64,000 bases of DNA from an uncultured Alcanivorax sp. (GTDB lineage: Bacteria > Pseudomonadota > Gammaproteobacteria > Pseudomonadales > Alcanivoracaceae), in the NCBI RefSeq assembly GCF_947258575.1, contig NZ_CAMYIV010000010.1, positions 236,814-300,813 of the forward strand, given 5' to 3'. The number at the start of each line of letters is the position of its first letter. Position 1 is the stretch's first letter. Under the pieces are notes generated by a model, which saw nothing but the letters and a program-made list of their open reading frames with translations, had not been told where the DNA came from and made no database searches. Made by a program: the position numbers and the translations under genes. Of this stretch, positions 27,647 to 36,075 are shown one piece after another.

Positions 27647-30157
27647 ATGCCAATGCTGTCGGCGTTATCAATCAATAAAAGCTTAGCTATCGTTATGGCT
27701 ACCCTGGCTGTCGGGGCTTGGTGTGGTAATTCCTATGCACAGGATAAGCCGGCATCGTTCAACTCATCTTTCCTGATGGGTTCAGCAAGAGACATGGATA
27801 CCTCCTTGTATAGTCACGGCAATCCTGTATCGCCTGGTGAGTACCGGCTTGATATGTATGTGAATGGCCAGTGGTTTGGCAAACAGGATATTGTTTTCAA
27901 GTCAGTACCAGGAGGAAAAAGCGCAGAAACCTGCTTTGGCGCTGAGGATCTTGAGTTCTATGGTGTCGATTTTGAATCTATCGGGGCGCCAGTTAGTGAG
28001 ATAGAGAAGTGCAAGCCCATTTCCGAATGGATTGGGCAGGCGCAATCTCGTCTCGAGATTTCCTCGCTACGCATGGACCTGACAATTCCTCAAGAAAATC
28101 TGCGTCGCGAAGCGAGGGGTTACGTGAATCCTGAGCTATGGGATCGTGGTATTAATGCCGGGTTTATCGGCTATGATCTGAATGCGACAACTATCCGTGC
28201 TGACGAGTCGGGATCTGGCATTTCAAACAGTGACAATCTTTATCTTGGTCTGAATTCCGGTGTCAATGTTGCGGGTTGGCAGCTCAGGCATAACTCCAGC
28301 GTATCGCGGCGATCCGGTGAAGGATACGATTTTCAGAAGACTTCAACATTCGCACGTCGTGCGTTCTCGGAAATTCGCAGCAACCTGACCATTGGTGACA
28401 GCTTTACCAGTGGTGAGTTATTCGATTCCGTAGCGTATCGAGGCATGAACCTTTCCAGCGAGGATCGCATGCTGCCCGATTCCATGCGGGGTTATGCTCC
28501 AGTGATTCGGGGCGTGGCTTCTACCAATGCCCGTGTCGAAGTTCGCCAGAACGGTAATCTCCTCTATAGCACCACGGTATCACCCGGAAACTTTGTTATT
28601 GATGATCTTTACCCCACAGGGTTCGGGGGGGATCTGGATGTGCTTGTCACCGAAGCTGACGGCCAGCAGCGCTCCTTTAGTGTGCCCTATTCCTCCATTG
28701 CGCAATTGCTGCGAGAAGGAATCAGCCGACATAGCGTTACCGTGGCGCAGCTGCGTAATGACGAACTGGAAGATGAGCCGCTGTTCATGCAGGCCACTTA
28801 CCAGCGCGGTCTATATCATGACATTACCGGTTACCTGGGTAGTACAGTCAGTCAAGGTTATCGTTCTGTTTTGGTGGGTGCCGGCCTGGCCACAGAGCTG
28901 GGTGCCTTTTCGTTTGATGTCACCCGCTCACAAACAGAATTCAGGAATAATGACGACAAGTTTGGCAACAGTGTTCGCATCAACTATTCGAAGATGCTGA
29001 ATCAGACCAATACCAACTTTACGCTTGCCGCTTATCGTTACTCCACAAAAGGGTTTTATGGCCTGTCGGATGCCATGTTTGCCAGAGAGTTTGATGAGCA
29101 ACAGTTGAGTCTGGCCGCCCTGAGAAGCCAGAAGAGTCAGTTTCAGCTGACATTGAATCAGGCCCTTGGTCGCCGCTACGGGTCTTTGTACTTCACCGGA
29201 TCCGTACGTGATTTCTGGGATGTTGAAGGGGAAACCAAGCAATATCAGATGGGCTACAACAACCGGTTCCGATCTGTTAGCTATGGCGTTTCTGCAATCC
29301 GAACCACGACCCAGGAAGGCGAGGCAGATAATCAGTTTGATCTTTCTTTCACCATGCCTATCGGTGGTGGTTATAGCGGGCAATATATTGATGGCGGCGT
29401 TTCACTGGATGATGACGGCTATACATCCAGCCGGGCCGGTATCAATGGCTATGGCGGTGACCGGAACCAGTACAACTACGGTATGCGGGTAACCGACAAC
29501 GAACAGAACGGTTCCACCGTTGGGGTAAATGGTGAGTACCGTAGCCGCTTTGCTTCTGTAAATGGTTCTTACAGTTACAGCGACGATTATCAGCAGGCCT
29601 CTGCCGGTGCACGGGGTGCCTTTGTCGCGCACAAGGATGGCATCACCATGACGCCGCAACACGGCGACACCATGGTGCTTATTGAAGCCAAGGATGCCAA
29701 GGGAGCCGGAGTGGTCAGTGCCTCTGGTGTGGAAGTCGATGATTTTGGTTATGCGGTATTACCTTATGTGACCCCTTACCGGATGAATCGAATCACGCTG
29801 GACCCCAACGGCATAGACAGAAATGTTGAGCTGAAAGGAACGAGTCGCAAGCTTGCTCCTTACGCCGGCTCAATCACCAAGGCGACATTCGAGACAGAAA
29901 AAGGACTGCCGATACTGATAAAAGCACATCGCCGTGATGGCATCAGCCTGCCTTTTGCTGCCCGAGTCTTTGATATGTCTGGCAATGAAGTGGGTGTGGT
30001 TGGCCAGAGTAGTGTCATTTTTGTCCGCAGTGAACAGAGACAAGGAATGTTGACGGTGAAGTGGAGTGGGGAGCAATGCAGGTTGACCTATCAACTTGGT
30101 GATGCGTCTCCGGAACAGGAGTTCGGTTTTGAAAAAACCAATGCGATTTGTCACTGA
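27647..30157 (+). CDS. Outer-membrane usher (FimD/PapC family)
   Basis: 836 residues from ATG 27647 (ATG 27653 is better spaced from TAAGG and may be the true start). After a signal peptide (to AYAQ-like SYAQ) come the N-terminal chaperone-binding domain (about 30-165), the beta barrel with plug, with LPDSMRGYAPVIRGVASTNARVEVRQNGNLLY, and the C-terminal domains with GIDRNVELKGTSRKLAPYAG and a final Cys pair. It is the assembly pore of the pilus. Its last 17 bases overlap the adhesin gene. Confidence 0.96.
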   Translation: MPMLSALSINKSLAIVMATLAVGAWCGNSYAQDKPASFNSSFLMGSARDMDTSLYSHGNPVSPGEYRLDMYVNGQWFGKQDIVFKSVPGGKSAETCFGAEDLEFYGVDFESIGAPVSEIEKCKPISEWIGQAQSRLEISSLRMDLTIPQENLRREARGYVNPELWDRGINAGFIGYDLNATTIRADESGSGISNSDNLYLGLNSGVNVAGWQLRHNSSVSRRSGEGYDFQKTSTFARRAFSEIRSNLTIGDSFTSGELFDSVAYRGMNLSSEDRMLPDSMRGYAPVIRGVASTNARVEVRQNGNLLYSTTVSPGNFVIDDLYPTGFGGDLDVLVTEADGQQRSFSVPYSSIAQLLREGISRHSVTVAQLRNDELEDEPLFMQATYQRGLYHDITGYLGSTVSQGYRSVLVGAGLATELGAFSFDVTRSQTEFRNNDDKFGNSVRINYSKMLNQTNTNFTLAAYRYSTKGFYGLSDAMFAREFDEQQLSLAALRSQKSQFQLTLNQALGRRYGSLYFTGSVRDFWDVEGETKQYQMGYNNRFRSVSYGVSAIRTTTQEGEADNQFDLSFTMPIGGGYSGQYIDGGVSLDDDGYTSSRAGINGYGGDRNQYNYGMRVTDNEQNGSTVGVNGEYRSRFASVNGSYSYSDDYQQASAGARGAFVAHKDGITMTPQHGDTMVLIEAKDAKGAGVVSASGVEVDDFGYAVLPYVTPYRMNRITLDPNGIDRNVELKGTSRKLAPYAGSITKATFETEKGLPILIKAHRRDGISLPFAARVFDMSGNEVGVVGQSSVIFVRSEQRQGMLTVKWSGEQCRLTYQLGDASPEQEFGFEKTNAICH

Positions 30158-31172
30158 GCGCCTTGATAGGCTGGCAGCGTACTGTTTGTCGATCAGTATG
30201 TTGTGTTTGCTGAGTATTACAGGTCATGCGGCTTGTTTTGTATCATCCGGATTTAGCGCGCAGGATGTGCGGATGGAATTGGGCCGTGTTCTGATCCAGC
30301 CGGACTTGCCCGTGGGGGCGATCATTCAGACGCTGCAAGTGCCGATTACCGCAAAAAACAATGCCGGGTCTTGTAACTTCGGGGGCTTTTCCAGAGGCGA
30401 GCTGGTGCGCAATCCTGCCGCTGTCCCCGGGTTTTCGAATGTCTATCAAACGGATGTGCCAGGTGTGGGGATCCGGCTTTACCGGGAAGCGGGTGATATC
30501 TCGACCTACTACCCTCACCAGATAAATTTCAGCGGCAACCGGCAGTTAAACCTGATTGGCGGGTACTTCAAAGTGGAGCTGGTGAAGACGGCGGCGGTTA
30601 CCGGCTCCGGCCCTGTTGGCCCACCGGGATTGTTTTCAACCTATTACCTGGATGGCTCTGGTATTAACCGGCCGGTTCTCACCTCCACGCTGACGGGGCA
30701 GGGGATCACGATTGTGACATCATCCTGCCAGGTTGAGGCGGGATCCAAAAACATTGCCGTTAACTTTGGCTCGGTTTCCAACCGTGATTTTAGCGGGGTA
30801 GGGTCGAGGGTGAATCCGAGAGATTTCGAGATCCGCATGCGCTGCCAGGGCGGCAATGTCGTCGGCCTGGATCAGGGGCTCATCAAGGTAAGGTTTGATG
30901 GAACCCAGGATTCATCAAACATGCCGGGCGTGCTGGCCATAGATGGTGGTCCCGCATCAGCTAGCGGCATTGGTATTCAACTTAACCAGACCCTGGGTGG
31001 CACCGAGCAGACGGTTTCACTCGGTGAAGGCGTTGCCCTTGGCCGTACTCCTATTAACGATTCGGCCGAGTTTATCCTGCCCATGCGCGCTTACTATATC
31101 CAGACCGAGCTAGGCACCGTGGGCGCTGGAACCGGTAATGGCAGGGCCACATTCACCATTGAGTACCATTAA
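30141..31172 (+). CDS. Two-domain tip adhesin/minor pilin of the chaperone-usher pilus
   Basis: 343 residues from ATG 30141, inside the usher's last codons. Signal peptide to about GHAACF. The N-terminal part (about 30-205) has no pilin motif and may be the receptor-binding domain. From about 215 it has a pilin domain (TSSCQVEAGSKNIAVNFGSVSNRDF ... RMRCQGG), ending GRATFTIEYH. This two-domain build and last place in the operon fit a FimH-like adhesin; no ligand can be read. Its stop codon lies inside a 28-bp palindrome shared with the convergent mini-pilin gene. Confidence 0.88.
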   Translation: MRFVTERLDRLAAYCLSISMLCLLSITGHAACFVSSGFSAQDVRMELGRVLIQPDLPVGAIIQTLQVPITAKNNAGSCNFGGFSRGELVRNPAAVPGFSNVYQTDVPGVGIRLYREAGDISTYYPHQINFSGNRQLNLIGGYFKVELVKTAAVTGSGPVGPPGLFSTYYLDGSGINRPVLTSTLTGQGITIVTSSCQVEAGSKNIAVNFGSVSNRDFSGVGSRVNPRDFEIRMRCQGGNVVGLDQGLIKVRFDGTQDSSNMPGVLAIDGGPASASGIGIQLNQTLGGTEQTVSLGEGVALGRTPINDSAEFILPMRAYYIQTELGTVGAGTGNGRATFTIEYH

Positions 31173-31184
31173 TGGTACTCAATG
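31157..31184. repeat. 28-bp perfect palindrome over two convergent stop codons
   Basis: Each half reads CATTGAGTACCATT in its own direction, with no loop. Both genes use it to encode Ile-Glu-Tyr-His-stop, and their TAA codons overlap by four bases (31169-31172). It has no T-run, so it is not a classical terminator. Confidence 0.9.
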
Positions 31185-31510
31185 ACATAGCGCATGCTGG
31201 CCGGCTTCGCACCAGAAGACGCAATACGCTCCTGAAGGTGGCCTGACTGGCTCTCAACCACAACAGATTGGGCGTGGCTCTCTCCGACAACAGGTTCCAG
31301 GTAAGTCTTGGCAATGTGCTGGGCGGCTGATAGCCCCTGATTACCGCAGGAATTTACGACTACCTCTGTATAGCCGGCCTGGCTCTGCGCGGCCGTTTGG
31401 CAGGACGCATACACAACCGCTCCCTGGAATGAGATCGTATTGCTGGCCATGGCTGCGGAGGTAGAAAGTGCGAGTAACGCGGCGATCCCTGTGCGGCGTG
31501 CAGTGTTCAT
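31169..31510 (-). CDS. Short pilin-like secreted protein, convergent to the adhesin
   Basis: 113 residues from ATG 31510 (an upstream ATG at 31528 lacks advantage). Signal peptide to about SAAMA. The mature 90 residues start NTISFQGAVVYASC, like a FimA N-terminus, have a second Cys (NSCGNQG), and end MRYVIEYH, like the last strand of pilins and of the adhesin. It is only about half the length of a normal pilin, so much of the Ig fold is missing. It may be a degenerate or specialised pilus component, for example a base or length-control subunit; this is inference. The AT-rich spacer to its right (31530-31660) is a likely promoter. Confidence 0.65.
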   Translation of the reverse strand: MNTARRTGIAALLALSTSAAMASNTISFQGAVVYASCQTAAQSQAGYTEVVVNSCGNQGLSAAQHIAKTYLEPVVGESHAQSVVVESQSGHLQERIASSGAKPASMRYVIEYH

Positions 31511-31665
31511 AGTGCCCCCTTCGATCACTGATTAGTTATTTTGTCTAAGTGCGAAGGTTTACTTCTAGTACTTTTTCATTGGTTTTATGTAGTAATTGTC
31601 GTGCTCTTTTACATTTTTGGCACTTAAAGGTGGAAAATGGAGGATGACCGGTTACGGAAGAATGA

Positions 31666-32865
31666 TCAGTCGAGGAGGGAGTGTTTCAGACCCGCCACCG
31701 TCTTTGCCATCTGCATCCGCAGCCATGGCACTCTCTCCATGACAGGAAAGAACAGGTCTCGCCCGGTGGATACCGTGCGGCTGTGGGATTGAAACGCCGG
31801 TGTCAGCCAGCGGCTCATGCGCTGGTAGAAGCGGATCTGTGGTTCGCGTTGACGATGGTAGTGCGCCCAGGCCTGGGGCCAGGTGTCCGACGCTGCAACG
31901 GCCTGGCCGAGAGCCCGGGCATCCAGCAGGGCCATGTTGGCGCCCTGGCCCAATTGCGGGCTCATGGCATGGGCGGCATCGCCAATAATACCCAGCCGGT
32001 TTTCCCCCCAGTGATGCATGATCACATCCCGATAGGTGGCGGGTAGCAGTTGTTTCTGGTGTGTCAGGGGCGCCAACAGCGTTTCCAGCTGAGGCCAGAG
32101 CATGAGTGCCTCCTGACGCCAGGCGGAAAAATCAAAATCCGGCTGCTGCCATTCGTTCATCTGCGCCACCGGCAGACTCCAGAAAAAACTGGCCAGCGCC
32201 TGGTCTGGCTGATCCGGGCGGCAGCCGGTGGGCAGGATACCGGCCATCTGGCCAGCCTGGTGGTAGCGCTGTTGCAGCAGCGGTGCCGCAAACGACGCCA
32301 CCATGGGCTGCATGGCCCACATGGCTCCCCAGGGGTAAAGCCGGTCATAGCGGGTCCAGGCGGCCGGGCGAAGATGGCTGTGGCTGCCGTTGGCAATCAA
32401 TACCGCATCAAAGGACAGCCGGCAGGGCTCGCCTGCCTGCTCGGCGATCACGGTGGCGCGATCCGCCATGGTGTCCACGGCACTGACCGTGCAGCCCATC
32501 CGTCGTTGGTGTGGCAGTGTCTGCAGGTGCTGGTCCAATAGATGACAGAGGCTGGCGCGATGCACGCCCAGGCCGTGGCTGTGAGTGTCCAGGCTGCGGT
32601 AGGCGGTGTTCATGATGCGCCGATCGTCGCGGGTGTGGCCGACCAGCGCATCGATGCGGGCGCCGTAACCGAGCATCGCGTGATAGAGGCCCATTTCCTG
32701 AAGCACTGCCAGCCCGCTGGGCTGCAATAGCAGCCCGGCACCGACTGGCGTTAGTGCCTCAGCCCGTTCTATCAGGGTAATGCGGTGGCCTTGCCCGGCG
32801 AGCAGGGCGGCCGTGGCCAGGCCGGCGGTGCCGGCGCCGATAATGGCGATGGTTTGTGGTTGCAC
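31666..32865 (-). CDS. FAD-dependent monooxygenase (PHBH/UbiH-like)
   Basis: 399 residues. FAD-binding GAGTAGLATAALLAGQG at the N-terminus, a middle motif with DAVLIANGSHSHLR, and the second FAD motif GIIGDAAHAMSPQLGQGANMALLDA near residue 290. These are class A flavin hydroxylases that act on aromatic or quinone-like substrates. The neighbour is fpr, 126 bases away, but class A enzymes take NADPH directly. Substrate unknown. Confidence 0.88.
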   Translation of the reverse strand: MQPQTIAIIGAGTAGLATAALLAGQGHRITLIERAEALTPVGAGLLLQPSGLAVLQEMGLYHAMLGYGARIDALVGHTRDDRRIMNTAYRSLDTHSHGLGVHRASLCHLLDQHLQTLPHQRRMGCTVSAVDTMADRATVIAEQAGEPCRLSFDAVLIANGSHSHLRPAAWTRYDRLYPWGAMWAMQPMVASFAAPLLQQRYHQAGQMAGILPTGCRPDQPDQALASFFWSLPVAQMNEWQQPDFDFSAWRQEALMLWPQLETLLAPLTHQKQLLPATYRDVIMHHWGENRLGIIGDAAHAMSPQLGQGANMALLDARALGQAVAASDTWPQAWAHYHRQREPQIRFYQRMSRWLTPAFQSHSRTVSTGRDLFFPVMERVPWLRMQMAKTVAGLKHSLLD

Positions 32866-32937
32866 AGATGGGTATCCCTTCCCCGAAAAAGCCAGCCCAT
32901 GCTAGCAGGCCAGCTCGATATGGTTGGGGACGGGGTC

Positions 32938-32965
32938 AAAAAAACGGGCCGCAAAGGCGGCCCGT
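32938..32965 (-). terminator. Rho-independent terminator of fpr
   Basis: On the minus strand the stem ACGGGCCGC/GCGGCCCGT with a 4-base loop is followed by seven T. It lies 26 bases after the fpr stop codon. Confidence 0.92.
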
Positions 32966-32990
32966 AGCGTACTGAATGAAGCGTGTCTTG

Positions 32991-33767
32991 TTACTTCTCC
33001 ACAAACGCTCGCTCGATCACATACTCACCCAGCTCGCCGCCGCGGGTTTCCTTGAAGCCCCAGCCATCGAGAATCGCCTGGGTATCCTTGAGCATGGCGG
33101 GACTGCCGCACAGCATGAAGCGATCGTTCTCCAGGCTCGGCGTGGGCAGGCCGAGATCCGCGAAGATCTTGCCGCTGGTCATCAGGTCGGTGAGCCGGCC
33201 CTGGTTGCGGAACGGTTCGCGGGTCACCGTCGGGTAATAGAGCAGCTTGCCTTTGACGAATTCACCGAAGAATTCGTTGTTGGGCAGCTCGCTCTGAATG
33301 GTGTCCTGATAGGCCAGCTCGGACACATGGCGCACCCCGTGGGTGAGAATCACCCGGTCGTACTGGTCGTAGACCTCCGGGTCCTTGATGATGCTCATGA
33401 ACGGCGCCAGACCGGTGCCGGTGGACAACAGCCACAGGTTCTTGCCCGGCAGCAGGTGGTCGGCTACCAGGGTGCCGGTGGGCTTGCGGCTCACATAGAT
33501 CTTGTCACCCGGCTGGATGTTCTGCAGCTGGGAGGTGAGCGGGCCGTCCGGCACCTTGATGCTGAAGAACTCCAGTTCTTCCTCATAGTTGGCGCTGGCG
33601 ATGGAGTAGGCACGCAACAGCGGGCGGCCGTTGTCCTGTTCCAGGCCGATCATGGTGAAGTGGCCATTCTTGAAACGGAAACCCGGGTCCCGGCTGGTGG
33701 TGAAGCTGAACAGGGTGTCGTTCCAGTGGCGCACGCTGGTGACGGTTTCAGTATTCAAATTAGACAT
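32991..33767 (-). CDS. fpr: Ferredoxin(flavodoxin)-NADP+ reductase
   Basis: 258 residues, the short bacterial FPR type. FAD motif RAYSIASANYEEELEF and the NADP motif LLSTGTGLAPFMSIIKDPEVY are present, and the C-terminus ends in the aromatic-poor FVEK of the Pseudomonas-type enzymes. It moves electrons between NADPH and ferredoxin or flavodoxin and is part of redox-stress responses. Divergent from a LysR gene whose relatives (FinR) activate fpr. A LysR-type box lies between them. Confidence 0.95.
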   Translation of the reverse strand: MSNLNTETVTSVRHWNDTLFSFTTSRDPGFRFKNGHFTMIGLEQDNGRPLLRAYSIASANYEEELEFFSIKVPDGPLTSQLQNIQPGDKIYVSRKPTGTLVADHLLPGKNLWLLSTGTGLAPFMSIIKDPEVYDQYDRVILTHGVRHVSELAYQDTIQSELPNNEFFGEFVKGKLLYYPTVTREPFRNQGRLTDLMTSGKIFADLGLPTPSLENDRFMLCGSPAMLKDTQAILDGWGFKETRGGELGEYVIERAFVEK

Positions 33768-33854
33768 AATTAATTCAGCGCTTATTCCAAAACTCCAGAT
33801 GATGGAAATTTAATCGAAATGGGTTTATCGGTAAAATGGGTAATTCCGATGTAT

Positions 33855-33875
33855 TATATCGGCATTAACGATATA
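33855..33875. promoter_or_regulatory. LysR-type box between fpr and finR
   Basis: A perfect inverted repeat TATATCG-n7-CGATATA, containing ATC-n9-GAT (also T-n11-A), the classic LysR-type operator form. It lies 29 bases before the finR start and 88 bases before the fpr start. A second, overlapping inverted repeat CCGAT-n7-ATCGG sits at about 33846-33862. Confidence 0.65.
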
Positions 33876-33904
33876 GGAGTCTGATTCGACTGTAGGGAGC
33901 CCCC

Positions 33905-34789
33905 GTGAAATTTACTCTGCGACAGCTACAGGTGTTCCTGGCCACGGCGCACCACGAGAACATCAGCAAGGCGGCGGAGAGTCTGAGCATGAGCCAGTCC
34001 GCCGCGTCCGGGGCGCTCAAGGAGCTGGAATCCCTGTACGATCTGAAGTTCTTCGAGCGGGCCGGCAAGCGCCTCAAGCTCAATGAGCTGGGGCGCCAGT
34101 TCTGGCCGCGAGCTGAGGCGTTACTGGCCCAGGCCCGGGATCTGGAGGCGGACCTGCTCTCGCACCGGGATCTGGGGCGTCTCAATGTGGGCGCCACCCT
34201 GACCATCGGCAATTATCTGGCGGTGGGCATCATGGCCGATTACATGGCCGAACAGCCCGGCGCCCGGGTGCATCTGGAGGTGGCCAACACCCGAACCATC
34301 GTGGAGCGTGTGCTGGCGTTCGAGCTGGATCTGGGGCTGATTGAAGGTGAGCTGAACCACCCAGATCTGGAGTTATTGCCCTGGCGGGAGGACGAGCTGG
34401 TGGTGTTCTGTAGCCCGAATCATGCCCTTGCCGGTAAGGAAGCACTTACCGACGAAGACTTGCGGGCGGCCCACTGGATTGTCCGCGAATCTGGCTCCGG
34501 CACCCGGCAGACCTTTGAACGTGGCCTGCATGGCCTGGTGCCGGAGTTGGATCTGGCCCTGGAGCTGGAGCATACCGAGGCGATCAAGCGGGCGGTGGAA
34601 GCCGGGCTGGGCATCAGTTGCCTGTCGCGGGTGTGTCTGCGTGAGGCCTTCAAGCGCGGGTCGCTGGTGGAATTGCCGGTGCCCCAGCGGGATTTCAGTC
34701 GTGATTTCTACTTTGTGCTGCATCGTCAGAAATACCGCAGCCCGGGCATTGAGAGGTGGCTGGAATTATGTCGCGCTTCCGCCGGATAA
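33905..34789 (+). CDS. finR: LysR-family regulator, FinR-like
   Basis: 294 residues. N-terminal winged helix (about 1-60; FTLRQLQVFLATAHHENISKAAESLSMSQSAASGALKELE) and a periplasmic-binding-like effector domain. Divergent arrangement with fpr and the box between them match FinR of Pseudomonas putida, which activates fpr under oxidative stress. The assignment rests on context; sequence also resembles CysB/YeiE-like members. The stop overlaps the next gene by 22 bases. Confidence 0.82.
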   Translation: MKFTLRQLQVFLATAHHENISKAAESLSMSQSAASGALKELESLYDLKFFERAGKRLKLNELGRQFWPRAEALLAQARDLEADLLSHRDLGRLNVGATLTIGNYLAVGIMADYMAEQPGARVHLEVANTRTIVERVLAFELDLGLIEGELNHPDLELLPWREDELVVFCSPNHALAGKEALTDEDLRAAHWIVRESGSGTRQTFERGLHGLVPELDLALELEHTEAIKRAVEAGLGISCLSRVCLREAFKRGSLVELPVPQRDFSRDFYFVLHRQKYRSPGIERWLELCRASAG

Positions 34790-35292
34790 CCGGTTACAGC
34801 CTGATCGGGCTGGCACTACTGCTGGTTCTCGGGTTGCTGCTGCCGGAGGGACGGCAAGTTCCCGTGCAGGGCGCCGATAGCAAAGACTGGCATCCGCAGA
34901 CGTTCTGGTATCACCCCTGGGGCCAGTCCGGAGTGCACAAGGGCGTGGATATTTTTGCCCCCAGCGGCACGCCGGTGTTGGCCAGTAGTGGCGGTCTGGT
35001 GCTATTTCGCGGCGAACTGGCTCGGGGCGGCAAGGTCGTTCTGCTGCTCGGCCCCCGCTGGCGGCTTCACTATTATGCGCATCTGGCAGACATAGCCGAG
35101 ACCGGGCCCTGGTTATGGGCCGGGGAACCGGTGGGCTCCGTGGGCAGTACTGGCAATGCGACAGGTAAGCCGCCCCATCTGCATTATTCGCTGGTCAGCA
35201 TGCTGCCGCTGGTGTGGCTGGCAGATGGTGCTCCGCAGGGCTGGAAGAAGATGTTCTACCTCAACCCACTGATGCATTTCGATGTTCAATAA
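34768..35292 (+). CDS. M23-family metallopeptidase (LytM-like), membrane-anchored
   Basis: 174 residues from ATG 34768, inside the end of finR. One N-terminal membrane segment (7-25). The M23 motifs HKGVDIFAPSGTPVLASSGG, HYYAHL and KPPHLHYSL supply the zinc ligands and catalytic His. Likely a periplasmic peptidoglycan endopeptidase, or an amidase activator. All family ligands appear intact, so activity is plausible. Followed 10 bases later by cobS. Confidence 0.85.
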   Translation: MSRFRRITGYSLIGLALLLVLGLLLPEGRQVPVQGADSKDWHPQTFWYHPWGQSGVHKGVDIFAPSGTPVLASSGGLVLFRGELARGGKVVLLLGPRWRLHYYAHLADIAETGPWLWAGEPVGSVGSTGNATGKPPHLHYSLVSMLPLVWLADGAPQGWKKMFYLNPLMHFDVQ

Positions 35293-35301
35293 GGAGTTGC
35301 C

Positions 35302-36036
35302 GTGAAACAGGAGTGGCAGGCCTTCTGGCTGGCCCTGGGCTTTCTGACCCGGATTCCCATGCCGGTGAAGATCGACTATTCACAGACGTTGATGAACCGC
35401 TCAAGCCTGTATTTTCCGTTGGTGGGGCTGTTGCTGGGCGGTCTTTATGCGGCCCTTTTTACGGGCCTGGCCGCGTTCTGGAGCCTGCCGGTCTGTATCG
35501 GTCTGGTGTTGGCCTTCCATCTCTGGATTACCGGTGCCTTCCACGAGGATGGCCTGGCGGACAGCATGGATGCCCTGGGCGGTGGCTACACGGTGGCGTG
35601 GCGGCTGGAGATCATGAAGGACAGTCGTATCGGCACTTATGGTGCGGTGGCGCTGGTAGTGGCGCTGGGCCTGAAAGCGGTATTGCTGATGGATGCCGAG
35701 CCGGTCTGGCTGGCCCTGCTGGTGACGCCCGCCATCGGGCGGCTGACGCCCTTGCTGCTGATGCGTTTTCTGCCCTACGTGACCGACCCGGATACCAGTA
35801 AAAGCAAACCGGTGGCGGAAGCCTTCAGCGGACAAAGGCTGCTACTGGCCACACTCTTCACCGTGGTTGTGGCGCTGTTGTTTTCGGTGTGGCTGCCAGC
35901 CTTGCTGGCGGTGGGGGTGGTTGCGTTGCTGTGGGGCGCCAGCCTGAAGCGGCAGCTTGGTGGTTATACCGGGGATGCATTGGGGGCCAGCGTGGTGTTT
36001 ACCGAGTTGGTGTTCCTGTTGGGCCTGACTTTGTAG
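35302..36036 (+). CDS. cobS: Adenosylcobinamide-GDP ribazoletransferase (cobalamin synthase)
   Basis: 244 residues, mostly hydrophobic with six to seven spans. Family motifs: FLTRIPMP at the N-terminus, FHEDGLADSMDALGGGYT, MKDSRIGTYGAVALV and GGYTGDALGA. It joins the lower ligand to adenosylcobinamide-GDP in the last membrane step of vitamin B12 assembly. No other cob genes are near, so the rest of the salvage pathway lies elsewhere. AAGGAG precedes the GTG start. Confidence 0.95.
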   Translation: MKQEWQAFWLALGFLTRIPMPVKIDYSQTLMNRSSLYFPLVGLLLGGLYAALFTGLAAFWSLPVCIGLVLAFHLWITGAFHEDGLADSMDALGGGYTVAWRLEIMKDSRIGTYGAVALVVALGLKAVLLMDAEPVWLALLVTPAIGRLTPLLLMRFLPYVTDPDTSKSKPVAEAFSGQRLLLATLFTVVVALLFSVWLPALLAVGVVALLWGASLKRQLGGYTGDALGASVVFTELVFLLGLTL

Positions 36037-36068
36037 GGTGGATTAGCCGCAGGCGTAATCCACCCTGC
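36033..36068. repeat. GGGTGGATTA inverted repeat after cobS
   Basis: GTAGGGTGGATTA ... TAATCCACCCTGC, a 12-bp stem with a ten-base loop, overlapping the cobS stop codon and placed between convergent genes. This kind of repeat is widespread in proteobacterial genomes. It may act as a transcript end. Confidence 0.7.
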
Positions 36069-36075
36069 GTTTTCA

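Noticed and set aside
32991..33767. Ferredoxin-NADP reductase as electron donor of AlkB2
   Set aside because: AlkB enzymes use rubredoxin and rubredoxin reductase. The gene is 23 kb away and clearly linked to finR instead.
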